From NCBI GenBank assembly GCA_021795395.1, contig JAJYPN010000001.1, positions 1-64,000 on the forward strand: a stretch of DNA of 64,000 bases. The letters run 5' to 3'. The notes below the pieces were generated by a model. That model was not told where the DNA came from and searched no databases. It saw only the letters and a list, made by a program, of their open reading frames with translations. Below, one piece after another: positions 53,557 to 62,345 of this stretch. Position 1 is the stretch's first letter. Each line of letters begins with the position of its first letter. Made by a program: the position numbers and the translations under genes. The stretch is from Pseudomonadota bacterium. Lineage in GTDB: Bacteria; Pseudomonadota; Gammaproteobacteria; Burkholderiales; Sulfuriferulaceae.

Positions 53557-53763
53557 CAAAACTATTCTAAACAATCCGCATAGTTATAAGATATTACTTG
53601 CTTAAGTATGGTATCGTACCGAGTACGCGTTACATTACTCTTACCATTCAATGACGATTCGTAGTATGCTTCGACAAATTACTGTTGATGCGTAACAAAG
53701 CAGGAAGGGCAGCGCTGCGACCGCAGATCTGCCTTTCAGCCAATTTTATGAATGGGAGAAACG

Positions 53764-53931
53764 ATGTTACGCTGGGCCTTGTTCTTTTTTGTATTCGCCC
53801 TGATCGCAGCGCTACTTGGCTTTACCGGTCTTGCCGCTGCGTTTGCAGGAATTGCAAAAATCATATTTTATTTTTTCCTGGTCATCTTCCTGGTCACGCT
53901 TATTTTGGGATTGATCAGCCGTGGACCATAA
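53764..53931 (+). CDS. DUF1328 small membrane protein (55 aa, absent from ORF track)
   Basis: Read by hand: [55 protein letters not shown]. Confidence 0.85.
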   Translation: MLRWALFFFVFALIAALLGFTGLAAAFAGIAKIIFYFFLVIFLVTLILGLISRGP

Positions 53932-54058
53932 CGGATACCGGCAAATGCGGGATGTTTGATGCAGGCCTGATCACCTTTATCAGCATTGCAGCGCTTAAGC
54001 CGTCAGTTTTAAGGTCGAATAATTTTGATATGCAAATAAATATTAAAATACAATATCG

Positions 54059-56719
54059 ATGAATACGAAAACTGTCAGCGACTGGCCCCCACAAACCAGC
54101 GAAATGGGGCGATTGATCCGCACTCATGATTGGAGCCGGACTCCCTTGGGCTTTGCCGATGCGTGGCCGTCCGAATTGCGGATTGCTGTCACTGCAGCAC
54201 TCGACTCATCCTTACCCTCGATCATTTTATGGGGGCCTGAACTGATTCAGATCTACAATGATGCCTACCGTCCTTTACTGGGTTTGCGCCATCCGGTTGC
54301 GCTCGGGCAGCGCACCGCGGAATGCTGGCCCGAAGTGCATCATTTCAATGCTCCCTTGTACGAGCGTATTTTCACTACCGGAAAATGCATTTATTTCGAA
54401 GATCAGGAATATGTCATCGAACCGTTCGGTAAACCGGAATCGCATTGGTTCACCATCAGTTACGGTCCGATACGCGATGCAGTGAGTACGGTGTGCGGCG
54501 TTCTGGTCACCGCGATCGAAACGACAGGGCGCGTTTGCGCAGAGCGGGAATCCGCCGTCTTTTTAAAATCGACCCGCAACCGGATCGATCAATTACATCA
54601 GATGTTTAATAAGGCACCAAGCTTTATGGCTTTTCTCAAAGGGCCTGATCACGTCTTTGAAATGATCAACGACGCGTATCGACATTTGATGGCCGACCCC
54701 GACATCCTCGGCAAATCGGTGAGCGAAGCGATTCCGGGCGCTCAGGAGAACGGATTTTTGAAACAGCTGGATGAGAGCTTTCAGTCGGGAAAACCTTTCG
54801 TCACCTCAAATGTTCCGGTTTTTTTGAAATCCTCGCAAGCATTGCTTCCCGCATTACGGTATCTGGATTTTGTCCATCAGCCCATCAGGGATGAAAACGG
54901 TAATGTTACCGGGATTTTTGTGGAGGGCACCGATGTTACGGAAAAAGCCAAAGCCGACTCGGCCATCGCCGACGCCCATCAGTATCTCATCGAACGCATA
55001 ATGATAGAAGAGGCGTTGTTCCTGGAAAAAATGCGGGCTGACGTTACGCTCAATTCTATCAGCGACGCCGTCATCGGCACCGATATGTCAGGCAATGTCA
55101 ACTACCTTAACGCTGCGGCGGAACGCATTACGGGCTGGCCGCTTGATGAAGCGAGTGGCCGGTCAATCAACGACGTCATGCCACTGGCCAATAGCATTAC
55201 GCAACAACCGGAACGCAATCCGGTGGAATTCGTCCTCAAACGTATCGAATCGAAGGGATCATCTCCAGGCACGATATTGCTTTCGCGTAATGGCAATCGC
55301 GTCGCCATCGAGAATTCAGCCATCCCCATTTGCGATTCCAAAGGCAGGATCCGAGGCGCAGTGATCGTGTTTAACGACATCACGGCGGTCCAGGCCATGG
55401 CTGAAAAAATGACGCATCTGGTGCAGCACGACTTTTTGACCAATCTTCCCAACCGGGTATTGCTAAATAATCGTATAGAGCAGGAATTCGCAACAGCCAA
55501 ACAGAAAAATAGCCAGCTTGCTGTATTGGTGCTGGACCTGGACAACTTTAAAAACATCAACGATACGCTCGGTCGCGTCATCGGCAACAAGGTCATGAAA
55601 TCGGTAGCGCAACGATTATGCAATTGCGTGAGGCAAAACGACATGGTAAGCAGGGAATGCGGCAACCAGTTTATCATCTTGCTGACTGACTTCAACGATG
55701 TCGAGGACATCGGAGCCATGGCGCACAAAATTATTGTAACGCTGGCAATGCCGCATTCGATAAGCGGTTACGAAGTCTATGTAACCATCAACGTAGGTAT
55801 AAGCGTATATCCGGATCATGCTCAAAGTCCGGACGATCTGATCAAAACCGCTGATATCGCCCGCTCTTACGCCAAGGAAAAAGGGCGTAACAATTTCCAG
55901 TTTTTCAAAAACGACATGAATGTACGCGCGCTGGAACGCCAGGTAATCGAAACCGGTTTACGGTTTGCCCTGGAGCGCAACGAATTGCTGCTGCACTATC
56001 AGCCCAAGGTCAATCTCAATACCGGATTGATAACAGGTGCCGAGGCACTGTTACGATGGAATCATCCGGATCTGGGCATGATATTTCCCGGACGCTTCGT
56101 TTCCATTGCCGAAGAGTGCAATCTGATCGTACCTATCGGCCGCTGGGTATTGAGAGAAGCGTGCTTGCAGGCGAATGCGTGGACTGAAAACGGTCTGGAC
56201 CATGTGTCGATTGCGGTAAATATCTCCGCTCTCGAATTCAAATCCAGGGGTTTTGTCGAAGCAGTCCGCGATATTTTAAATGAAACGGGCTTATCTCCCC
56301 ATAACCTGCAGCTGGAAATCACCGAAAGCATTCTGATGGCCAATACCGAGGCCAGTGTTTCGATATTGCATCAACTCAAACAGATGGGCGTTCAGTTAGC
56401 CATCGATGATTTCGGTACCGGATATTCCAGCTTGAGCTATCTGCAACAGTTTCCGGTCGACATACTTAAAATCGACCAGTCATTCATACAGAATATTTCC
56501 GCTCCCGAGGATAAGGGCATTATCGTCAGCGCTGTGATAGCCATGGGTTCCAATCTCAATCAGCGAGTGATCGCCGAAGGAATCGAAGATCAGGAACAGA
56601 TGGATTTTCTGAAGAGGCAAAATTGCGAAGAAGGACAGGGCTATCTGTTTAGCGTGCCGTTGGCACCCGAAGAATTTGCTACATTATTGGCCACAGGAAT
56701 AGCCACGGACGTATCATAA
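54059..56719 (+). CDS. PAS-GGDEF-EAL protein with degenerate GGDEF motif
   Basis: EAL region GAEALLRWNHPDLG, LEITESILM, IDDFGTGYSSLSYLQQFPVDILKIDQSF, VIAEGIE. GGDEF position reads SRECGNQFIILL. Confidence 0.92.
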   Translation: MNTKTVSDWPPQTSEMGRLIRTHDWSRTPLGFADAWPSELRIAVTAALDSSLPSIILWGPELIQIYNDAYRPLLGLRHPVALGQRTAECWPEVHHFNAPLYERIFTTGKCIYFEDQEYVIEPFGKPESHWFTISYGPIRDAVSTVCGVLVTAIETTGRVCAERESAVFLKSTRNRIDQLHQMFNKAPSFMAFLKGPDHVFEMINDAYRHLMADPDILGKSVSEAIPGAQENGFLKQLDESFQSGKPFVTSNVPVFLKSSQALLPALRYLDFVHQPIRDENGNVTGIFVEGTDVTEKAKADSAIADAHQYLIERIMIEEALFLEKMRADVTLNSISDAVIGTDMSGNVNYLNAAAERITGWPLDEASGRSINDVMPLANSITQQPERNPVEFVLKRIESKGSSPGTILLSRNGNRVAIENSAIPICDSKGRIRGAVIVFNDITAVQAMAEKMTHLVQHDFLTNLPNRVLLNNRIEQEFATAKQKNSQLAVLVLDLDNFKNINDTLGRVIGNKVMKSVAQRLCNCVRQNDMVSRECGNQFIILLTDFNDVEDIGAMAHKIIVTLAMPHSISGYEVYVTINVGISVYPDHAQSPDDLIKTADIARSYAKEKGRNNFQFFKNDMNVRALERQVIETGLRFALERNELLLHYQPKVNLNTGLITGAEALLRWNHPDLGMIFPGRFVSIAEECNLIVPIGRWVLREACLQANAWTENGLDHVSIAVNISALEFKSRGFVEAVRDILNETGLSPHNLQLEITESILMANTEASVSILHQLKQMGVQLAIDDFGTGYSSLSYLQQFPVDILKIDQSFIQNISAPEDKGIIVSAVIAMGSNLNQRVIAEGIEDQEQMDFLKRQNCEEGQGYLFSVPLAPEEFATLLATGIATDVS

Positions 56720-56761
56720 TGCCATGCCAGACTTGCTGACTCAATCCGGCCTTGGCCCGGT

Positions 56762-56887
56762 TCAATTCAGTCCATAGGCAAAAGCGTAACCGGTTTTCTC
56801 CCGTTTTGCGGTATACATGGCACCATCCGCGCTCTGATCAGTTCGTCTGCCGCATTGCCATTGATCGGGCAAGCAGCGATCGATACT
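56762..56887 (-). pseudogene. Frameshifted C-terminal remnant of a GGDEF domain
   Basis: Minus strand, allowing two small indels, reads SI(G)IAACPINGNAADELIR(.)ADGAMYTAKREKTGYAFAYGLN*, matching the end of a GGDEF domain. Confidence 0.75.
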
Positions 56888-56890
56888 CAA

Positions 56891-56914
56891 CCATATTCAA
56901 TGCCATATTCAATG
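56891..56914. repeat. Perfect 12-bp tandem duplication CCATATTCAATG x2
   Basis: Read directly. Confidence 0.95.
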
Positions 56915-57106
56915 CTGCACTCTGCACGCTTGTGCATACTCTTTATTTTGATATATGCAACCAACTGACGGTTTATCGCAAATGCCGTGAGAAAATGGAT
57001 CAGAGCTACGATAATCAACCGTAGCATCATTAATTACTACCGGAGTGATACCCATATCGAGCAGGACAACGGCAACTACACTCGAATAGCATGTGCGATG
57101 CGTTAT

Positions 57107-57130
57107 AAGCGAGAGTGGCTGTTCTCGCTT
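57107..57130. repeat. Hairpin AAGCGAGA-N8-TCTCGCTT
   Basis: 8-bp perfect arms, followed by TC. Confidence 0.7.
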
Positions 57131-57228
57131 TCAACATCTCTGAAGCATCGATGCAGAATTCAACTATGATACCATTAGCGAATCCAAATATCGATCCATC
57201 AACGATAACAATGAAAGGTTTTTGAATC

Positions 57229-57381
57229 ATGAACATACACGTTTCTCTCGCTCCCGTTGTTGCGCTTATTGCCGGTATACTGATTCTGCTCATACCCAGG
57301 CTGCTCAATTTTATCGTTGCCCTGTATCTGATTATCATCGGTTTGATCGGCCTGTTCGGAACCGAACATTTATTTCGATGA
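57229..57381 (+). CDS. DUF3096 small membrane protein (50 aa, absent from ORF track)
   Basis: MNIHVSLAPVVALIAGILILLIPRLLNFIVALYLIIIGLIGLFGTEHLFR*; ATGA overlap with next gene. Confidence 0.85.
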   Translation: MNIHVSLAPVVALIAGILILLIPRLLNFIVALYLIIIGLIGLFGTEHLFR

Positions 57382-58580
57382 AAAATATCCTCAAGGAAAC
57401 GTTACCGACTGAGGACTTATCGATAACGCATGACAAAAAAACCGAAGACAGCCTGCTCGATACCGGCATCGACAACAAAACCGCGCAGGCACCGGATGTA
57501 GGCGTCAATGTTAAAAATACCAGCCTCGCCATTCTGGCTACGATTGCATTCGTTTTTGCACTGGAGTGGGCGCAATCTTTTCTGATCCCGCTCGTCGTGG
57601 GGATTTTCATTTCCTATACGCTCAATCCCGTGGTGGTCTGGCTCGAACGAATTTACATCCCGCGCCTGATAGGAACTACTTTCGTGATGCTTGCCTTGCT
57701 GTTTGGCATCAGTCAGGCGGTATATTCCCTACGCGGCGAATTTCAGTCCATCGTCGAACATTTGCCCGCGGCCACGCATCATTTATCCCGCGTCATCATC
57801 CGTACGCAACAAGGGCAAAGCGCCACGCTGCAAAAAATGAGGGCCGCAGCATCCGAAATCGAAAAAGCGGCCAATCAGGCCGAAGGCAATAAAGGGGCAG
57901 CCAAAAGAGCTGCCGATATCGCTGAACCACCGTTTGCCTTGACCAAATGGATATGGGCTGGTTCCGTAGGGGCGGCCGGTTTCATCGGGCAAGTCGTGAT
58001 GGTCGTTTTTCTCGTATTCTTTCTGTTATTATCCGGCGATACCTTCAAACGCAAGCTGATCAGAATAATTGGCCCATCGATTGCAAACAAAAAAAAGGCC
58101 GTCCATATACTGAGCGATATCAATCGATCGATACAAAGCTATATGTTTATGCTATTGGTCACCAATACCTTGCTCGCATTCCTCATGTGGATCGCCTTTC
58201 GCTGGATTGGCCTGGAAAATGCCGGAGCCTGGGCCGTGGCCAGCGGCTTTCTGCACATCATACCCTATTTCGGCCCCTTGCTGATTTCACTGGCGACTGG
58301 CATCACAGCGTTCATGCAATTCGAATCGTTTTCCAGCATGCTGCTGGTTTCCGCCGCAACGCTGGCTATCGCTACACTGGTCGGCACCTTTGTAACGACC
58401 TGGATGATAGGCCGAATCGCCAAAATGAACGCCGCTGCGGTATTCATCACCCTGCTTTTTTGGGGGTGGTTATGGGGAATCTGGGGGATGCTGCTGGGCA
58501 TTCCTATCATCGTTATAGTGAAAGTCATAGCGGAGCACCTCAACGGCATGAACGCTATTGCCGAAATATTACGCGAGTAA
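57378..58580 (+). CDS. AI-2E family transporter (PerM/YdiK-like)
   Basis: MKNILKETLPT start; SFLIPLVVGIFISYTLNPVVVWLERIYIPRLIG; WGWLWGIWGMLLGIPIIVIVKVIAEHL. Confidence 0.9.
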   Translation: MKNILKETLPTEDLSITHDKKTEDSLLDTGIDNKTAQAPDVGVNVKNTSLAILATIAFVFALEWAQSFLIPLVVGIFISYTLNPVVVWLERIYIPRLIGTTFVMLALLFGISQAVYSLRGEFQSIVEHLPAATHHLSRVIIRTQQGQSATLQKMRAAASEIEKAANQAEGNKGAAKRAADIAEPPFALTKWIWAGSVGAAGFIGQVVMVVFLVFFLLLSGDTFKRKLIRIIGPSIANKKKAVHILSDINRSIQSYMFMLLVTNTLLAFLMWIAFRWIGLENAGAWAVASGFLHIIPYFGPLLISLATGITAFMQFESFSSMLLVSAATLAIATLVGTFVTTWMIGRIAKMNAAAVFITLLFWGWLWGIWGMLLGIPIIVIVKVIAEHLNGMNAIAEILRE

Positions 58581-58684
58581 TACGCCCAACCCGGTAACTC
58601 AATCCGCGGTCTAACTGATATCTATGTATGATAACGCACAGATACACAACTCAATTCTTCATATCCTTTATTTAACTTGAATTA

Positions 58685-58698
58685 CTTGCAATTGCAAG
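58685..58698. promoter_or_regulatory. 14-bp perfect palindrome CTTGCAATTGCAAG upstream of the BON gene
   Basis: Read directly; in the 58581-58912 intergenic region. Confidence 0.6.
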
Positions 58699-58912
58699 AT
58701 ATCTGCAAATTTAACGATTTTTGGAAATAAATTTGCGTATTTCAAGGAAAATGTTTGCCGCGCACGGATGGACCAAGTTGGATGTATCCCATTACAACTG
58801 CGTTTTGACTAAAAAATGTCAGTTGAATCGAATCGCGAAACCTGCGATTTCACCGTGCCTGCTGATCGCAGGACGAGTTGTTGATTTTTATATTTAATCA
58901 GGAGAATAAATT

Positions 58913-59227
58913 ATGAAACACATAAAATTGATCGTCACTTTCATCATGATGATATTGTTGGGATCCCTTGCTGCTTGCGGATCCACTCCTACCGAACAAA
59001 GTACCGGGCAATACGTGGACGATGCTGTCATATCGACCAAGGTACGCGCCGATCTCATCGCTGATCCCGATCTTAAAAACAGCTTCGATATCAAGGTCGA
59101 CACGTATAAAGGCGTCGTCCAGTTAAGCGGTTTTGTCGGCTCGAAAGAAAAAATGGATAAAGCCATACAAATCGCTCAGCATGTCGAAGGTGTAAAAGCG
59201 GTAAAAAACGATATGCAGCTTAAATAA
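58913..59227 (+). CDS. BON-domain lipoprotein
   Basis: Lipobox LAACGST; DAVISTKVRADLIADPDLKNSFDIKVDTYKGVVQLSGFVGSKEKMDKAIQIAQHVEGVKAVKNDM. Confidence 0.92.
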   Translation: MKHIKLIVTFIMMILLGSLAACGSTPTEQSTGQYVDDAVISTKVRADLIADPDLKNSFDIKVDTYKGVVQLSGFVGSKEKMDKAIQIAQHVEGVKAVKNDMQLK

Positions 59228-59280
59228 GTCTACGTTGCACGATACCGAATTCTTTTTTGCGTAACCAACAGGAGAACATC

Positions 59281-59463
59281 ATGAATAAGGATCAGATCAA
59301 GGGTACTGCCAAGGAAATAGCCGGGAAAGCACAGCATGCCGCCGGCAAGGCGACGAACGACAAGGAGCTGCAAGCCAAAGGTCTCGGCAAACAGGTCGCA
59401 GGCAAAGCCGAGAAAAAACTTGGCGATGCTAAGGAAACGGTCAAAAAGGCAAATACGCGCTAA
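59281..59463 (+). CDS. CsbD family stress protein
   Basis: MNKDQIKGTAKEIAGKAQHAAGKATNDKELQAKGLGKQVAGKAEKKLGDAKETVKKA. Confidence 0.93.
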   Translation: MNKDQIKGTAKEIAGKAQHAAGKATNDKELQAKGLGKQVAGKAEKKLGDAKETVKKANTR

Positions 59464-59506
59464 GCCCGTACTCGCTGCGTAGGGTTTCATAACCAGCAAA
59501 GGATAG

Positions 59507-60052
59507 ATGATGACAAATACTGCTACTTCGGACAAAAATCCACGGATGCTGACCGGTCTGTTTCGCGATCGCGCAAGCGCGGAACGTGCCTATCAAGCCG
59601 TATCAGAGCGCGGTTACGACAGGAATGATGTGAATCTGGTCATGAGCGACGATACCCGGCAACGGCATTTTTCGCACGTTCATCAGGTAGAAACGGAACT
59701 CGGTAACAAAGCGGCTGAAGGCGCGGGAGTCGGCGGAGCGGTAGGCAGCACCATCGGCGCCATTGCTGCAGCCATCGCCGCCATGGGCACATCTCTCGTC
59801 CTCCCGGGCCTCGGTCTCATCGTTGCAGGACCGCTCGCTGCCGCAATCGCCGGTGCAGGTGCCGGCGGAGTAACCGGTGGCCTAATCGGTGCGCTGGTTG
59901 GCTGGGGGATTCCGGAAGAGCGCGTCAAACATTACGAAGCAGGGATCAAGGAAGGCGGTATATTGCTGGCTGTCAAACCGCGCACGGACGAAGACGCAAA
60001 GTTTCTTGAACAACAATGGAAGCTGCATGACGGAGAACATATCTTTCTTTGA
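59507..60052 (+). CDS. General stress protein (YflT-like N-terminus, glycine-zipper core)
   Basis: LTGLFRDRASAERAYQAVSERGYDRNDVNLVMSD then glycine/alanine-rich core and GGILLAVKPRTDEDA. Confidence 0.85.
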   Translation: MMTNTATSDKNPRMLTGLFRDRASAERAYQAVSERGYDRNDVNLVMSDDTRQRHFSHVHQVETELGNKAAEGAGVGGAVGSTIGAIAAAIAAMGTSLVLPGLGLIVAGPLAAAIAGAGAGGVTGGLIGALVGWGIPEERVKHYEAGIKEGGILLAVKPRTDEDAKFLEQQWKLHDGEHIFL

Positions 60053-60109
60053 CAAAAGATAATTGCTGTCATTCTGGTTTTTAAGCGGGTCACATGCTGT
60101 CAAGTGGTT

Positions 60110-60134
60110 GGCATCGATTGATTCGATCGATGCC
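60110..60134. repeat. Hairpin GGCATCGAT-TGATTCG-ATCGATGCC
   Basis: 9-bp perfect arms, no T-tract. Confidence 0.8.
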
Positions 60135-60241
60135 GGCAACTCGAAAGATAGCCTCGGGGAACCGGGGGCGGGAGAAGTAAATATCGCTTACCCAGGAAGT
60201 CCGGGGAAGCCACAATAAACGGATATCAAAAGGAGATTGTC

Positions 60242-60391
60242 ATGCTTTATACCATTGCTGTCATATTAATCATCTTGTGGTTGATAGGATTGATTACCTC
60301 TTATACCATAGGCGGCTTTATTCACCTGCTGCTGGTAATTGCCATTATTCTTATCCTCGTAAGAATAATCAGCGGGCGAGGTACAATGTAA
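60242..60391 (+). CDS. lmo0937-like small membrane protein (49 aa, absent from ORF track)
   Basis: MLYTIAVILIILWLIGLITSYTIGGFIHLLLVIAIILILVRIISGRGTM*. Confidence 0.82.
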   Translation: MLYTIAVILIILWLIGLITSYTIGGFIHLLLVIAIILILVRIISGRGTM

Positions 60392-60420
60392 GGCAGATTA
60401 TCAATCCTGACATTGTAAGA

Positions 60421-60447
60421 TTTATCGTATCCAAAGGGTACGATAAA
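60421..60447. repeat. 12-bp hairpin TTTATCGTATCC-AAA-GGGTACGATAAA
   Basis: 11 Watson-Crick pairs and one T.G; 3-nt loop; no T-tract. Confidence 0.85.
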
Positions 60448-60565
60448 CGAACCCGAAATTATTCGATCCCTGTCATTGACTGCTGAAGATGTGCAGGGAT
60501 ACCATAAAGCCCTATCGGACACCGAACAGGCTTCATTTCGGCTCTAATTCACGGAGAAACAGCTT

Positions 60566-60910
60566 ATGAACTCTAAAGCAAAAAATATTGAGGATAGCGC
60601 TACCAGCACTTACGATACGACCAGGGAGCAGCTCATTTCCTATCTGAAATCCGCTATGGCCGACGCAGAAGCGCTGATCCAGGCGACTTCCGACCAAGGC
60701 GGCGAAGCCTTGGCGGCGGTGCGCGCCAAAGCCGAAGATTCACTTGCCATCGCTAAAGGCAAACTGGCGGATCTGGAAACGGCGCTCAGCACCCGGAGCA
60801 AAGCCGTGATCTCTGCAACCGACGAGTATGTACATGAAAATCCCTGGCAGGCTCTGGGAATTACAGCCGGATTGGGACTGCTGGTCGGCTATCTCATCAA
60901 CCGCCGATAG
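60566..60910 (+). CDS. DUF883 / YqjD-ElaB-like protein
   Basis: TREQLISYLKSAMADAEALIQAT...VHENPWQALGITAGLGLLVGYLINRR. Confidence 0.9.
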   Translation: MNSKAKNIEDSATSTYDTTREQLISYLKSAMADAEALIQATSDQGGEALAAVRAKAEDSLAIAKGKLADLETALSTRSKAVISATDEYVHENPWQALGITAGLGLLVGYLINRR

Positions 60911-60914
60911 CCTC

Positions 60915-61307
60915 ATGTCCGCTGAATTACCCCCGGAAAACAGAGGTCTGTTCGATTCAATACGCATATTGGCAGCCAGTCTGGTTGCAATTGCGTATAC
61001 ACGACTGGATCTGTTGTCGCAAGACCTGGAAGAAGAATGGGAACGCCTGATAGCGTTGCTGGTAATGCTGCTGGTAGCCTTGTTTTGTTTGGGATTGGGC
61101 ATAATTCTGATGGCGGTACTGGTGGTGGTGGCGTTTTGGGAAAGCAACCGTCTGGCGGTATTGTCAGGTTTGATCGTTCTCTTTTTTGCCGGTGGCGGTT
61201 TCGCGTGGAGCCGCGTTGTGAAGGAAAGAAAAACCAAACGCAGATTGTTTTCCGCCAGTCTGGAAGAACTATCCAAAGACCATCGTCATCTGACGCTACG
61301 GCCATGA
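60915..61307 (+). CDS. YqjE-like (phage holin family) membrane protein
   Basis: Two hydrophobic segments; directly after the DUF883 gene. Confidence 0.8.
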   Translation: MSAELPPENRGLFDSIRILAASLVAIAYTRLDLLSQDLEEEWERLIALLVMLLVALFCLGLGIILMAVLVVVAFWESNRLAVLSGLIVLFFAGGGFAWSRVVKERKTKRRLFSASLEELSKDHRHLTLRP

Positions 61308-61582
61308 ACAAGAAAACGATGGAACTGATTGAACGCCATAATCGCCTGATAAAGCGCATTACCAATCAGCGCATTGCGATGGCACAATATCTGAATTTAT
61401 GGCGCCCTCCCCTTGAACTTGTCGATCATGGCGTATCGTTATTTACGCGCCTCAGACGACAGCCGCTATTGCTCGCCGGCGTGTCGGTATTGTCAGTCGC
61501 TTTCGGCATGAAGCGGCCTCGCAAATGGCTGAGGACGGGCTGGATGATATGGCAAATGTGGCGCAAGTTTTTGATTAGATGA
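61304..61582 (+). CDS. YqjK-like protein
   Basis: MNKKTMELIERHNRLIKRITNQRIAMAQYLNLWRPPLELVDHG; overlaps the yqjE-like stop. Confidence 0.7.
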   Translation: MNKKTMELIERHNRLIKRITNQRIAMAQYLNLWRPPLELVDHGVSLFTRLRRQPLLLAGVSVLSVAFGMKRPRKWLRTGWMIWQMWRKFLIR

Positions 61583-61656
61583 GCCCGGGTGATGGCTTGC
61601 GTCATGCTTCTGCCTGCACGGCACCTGATTGCTAACGTTTACTGCTGGACGGCCGA

Positions 61657-62190
61657 TCAACGAAATGGCTCTCCCTCGCCCTGCGGTAACAAATAACTCG
61701 ATTTTCCGCAATATATTTTCGCTTCGTTATGAAAATAAACAATATTGCTGCCCGTGTTCGACGCCCGTCGCGGATAGTTACCTCGGCCCTCCCGGTAAAA
61801 ATGGATACCGCTTTGCGCCGCAATCGCCATTTGCAATTTTTCCGGAGGGGCGTTGACAATAGCAAGCAGAAAAAGCGTATTCTCCTTACCGTCGCTGACC
61901 AGAATGTCCGATACGGGTATTTTCCACAGCATGAACTTATTGAGTTTGAACCAATACGCACCCTCCGAATGTTTATAGGGCTTACCCAATGCCGCCGATA
62001 AATAACGATAATAATAATTGATATCGAGCTGATCCAGGCATAACAAACCATTGCCTATCGTCGTATCGAAGGTGGAAGGCAAGGGAAGAGGATTCGCATT
62101 CGCCATGCCCATACTTGCCAGGAGAAACGCTGCGAACGGAATCCGCGCCATACCTGATGATGCACTGATACCAAAAACCGATTTTCGCAT
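61657..62190 (-). CDS. Hypothetical secreted protein
   Basis: ORF with signal-peptide-like start (MRKSVFGISASSGMARIPFAAFLLASMGMANA); no family recognised. Confidence 0.55.
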   Translation of the reverse strand: MRKSVFGISASSGMARIPFAAFLLASMGMANANPLPLPSTFDTTIGNGLLCLDQLDINYYYRYLSAALGKPYKHSEGAYWFKLNKFMLWKIPVSDILVSDGKENTLFLLAIVNAPPEKLQMAIAAQSGIHFYREGRGNYPRRASNTGSNIVYFHNEAKIYCGKSSYLLPQGEGEPFR

Positions 62191-62345
62191 AACCGATCTC
62201 GCTGTTTGCCGCGCTGGGCCGAACATCATATATCATGACGGCCGCGGTCGGCCAGTGCGCCAACAAAAGTACGTCGCGGCAGCGATCACGGTTCGCCGCG
62301 ATCCCGGCCCATGACAAGCCGATACGGACAGGGTACAATGTTTCC

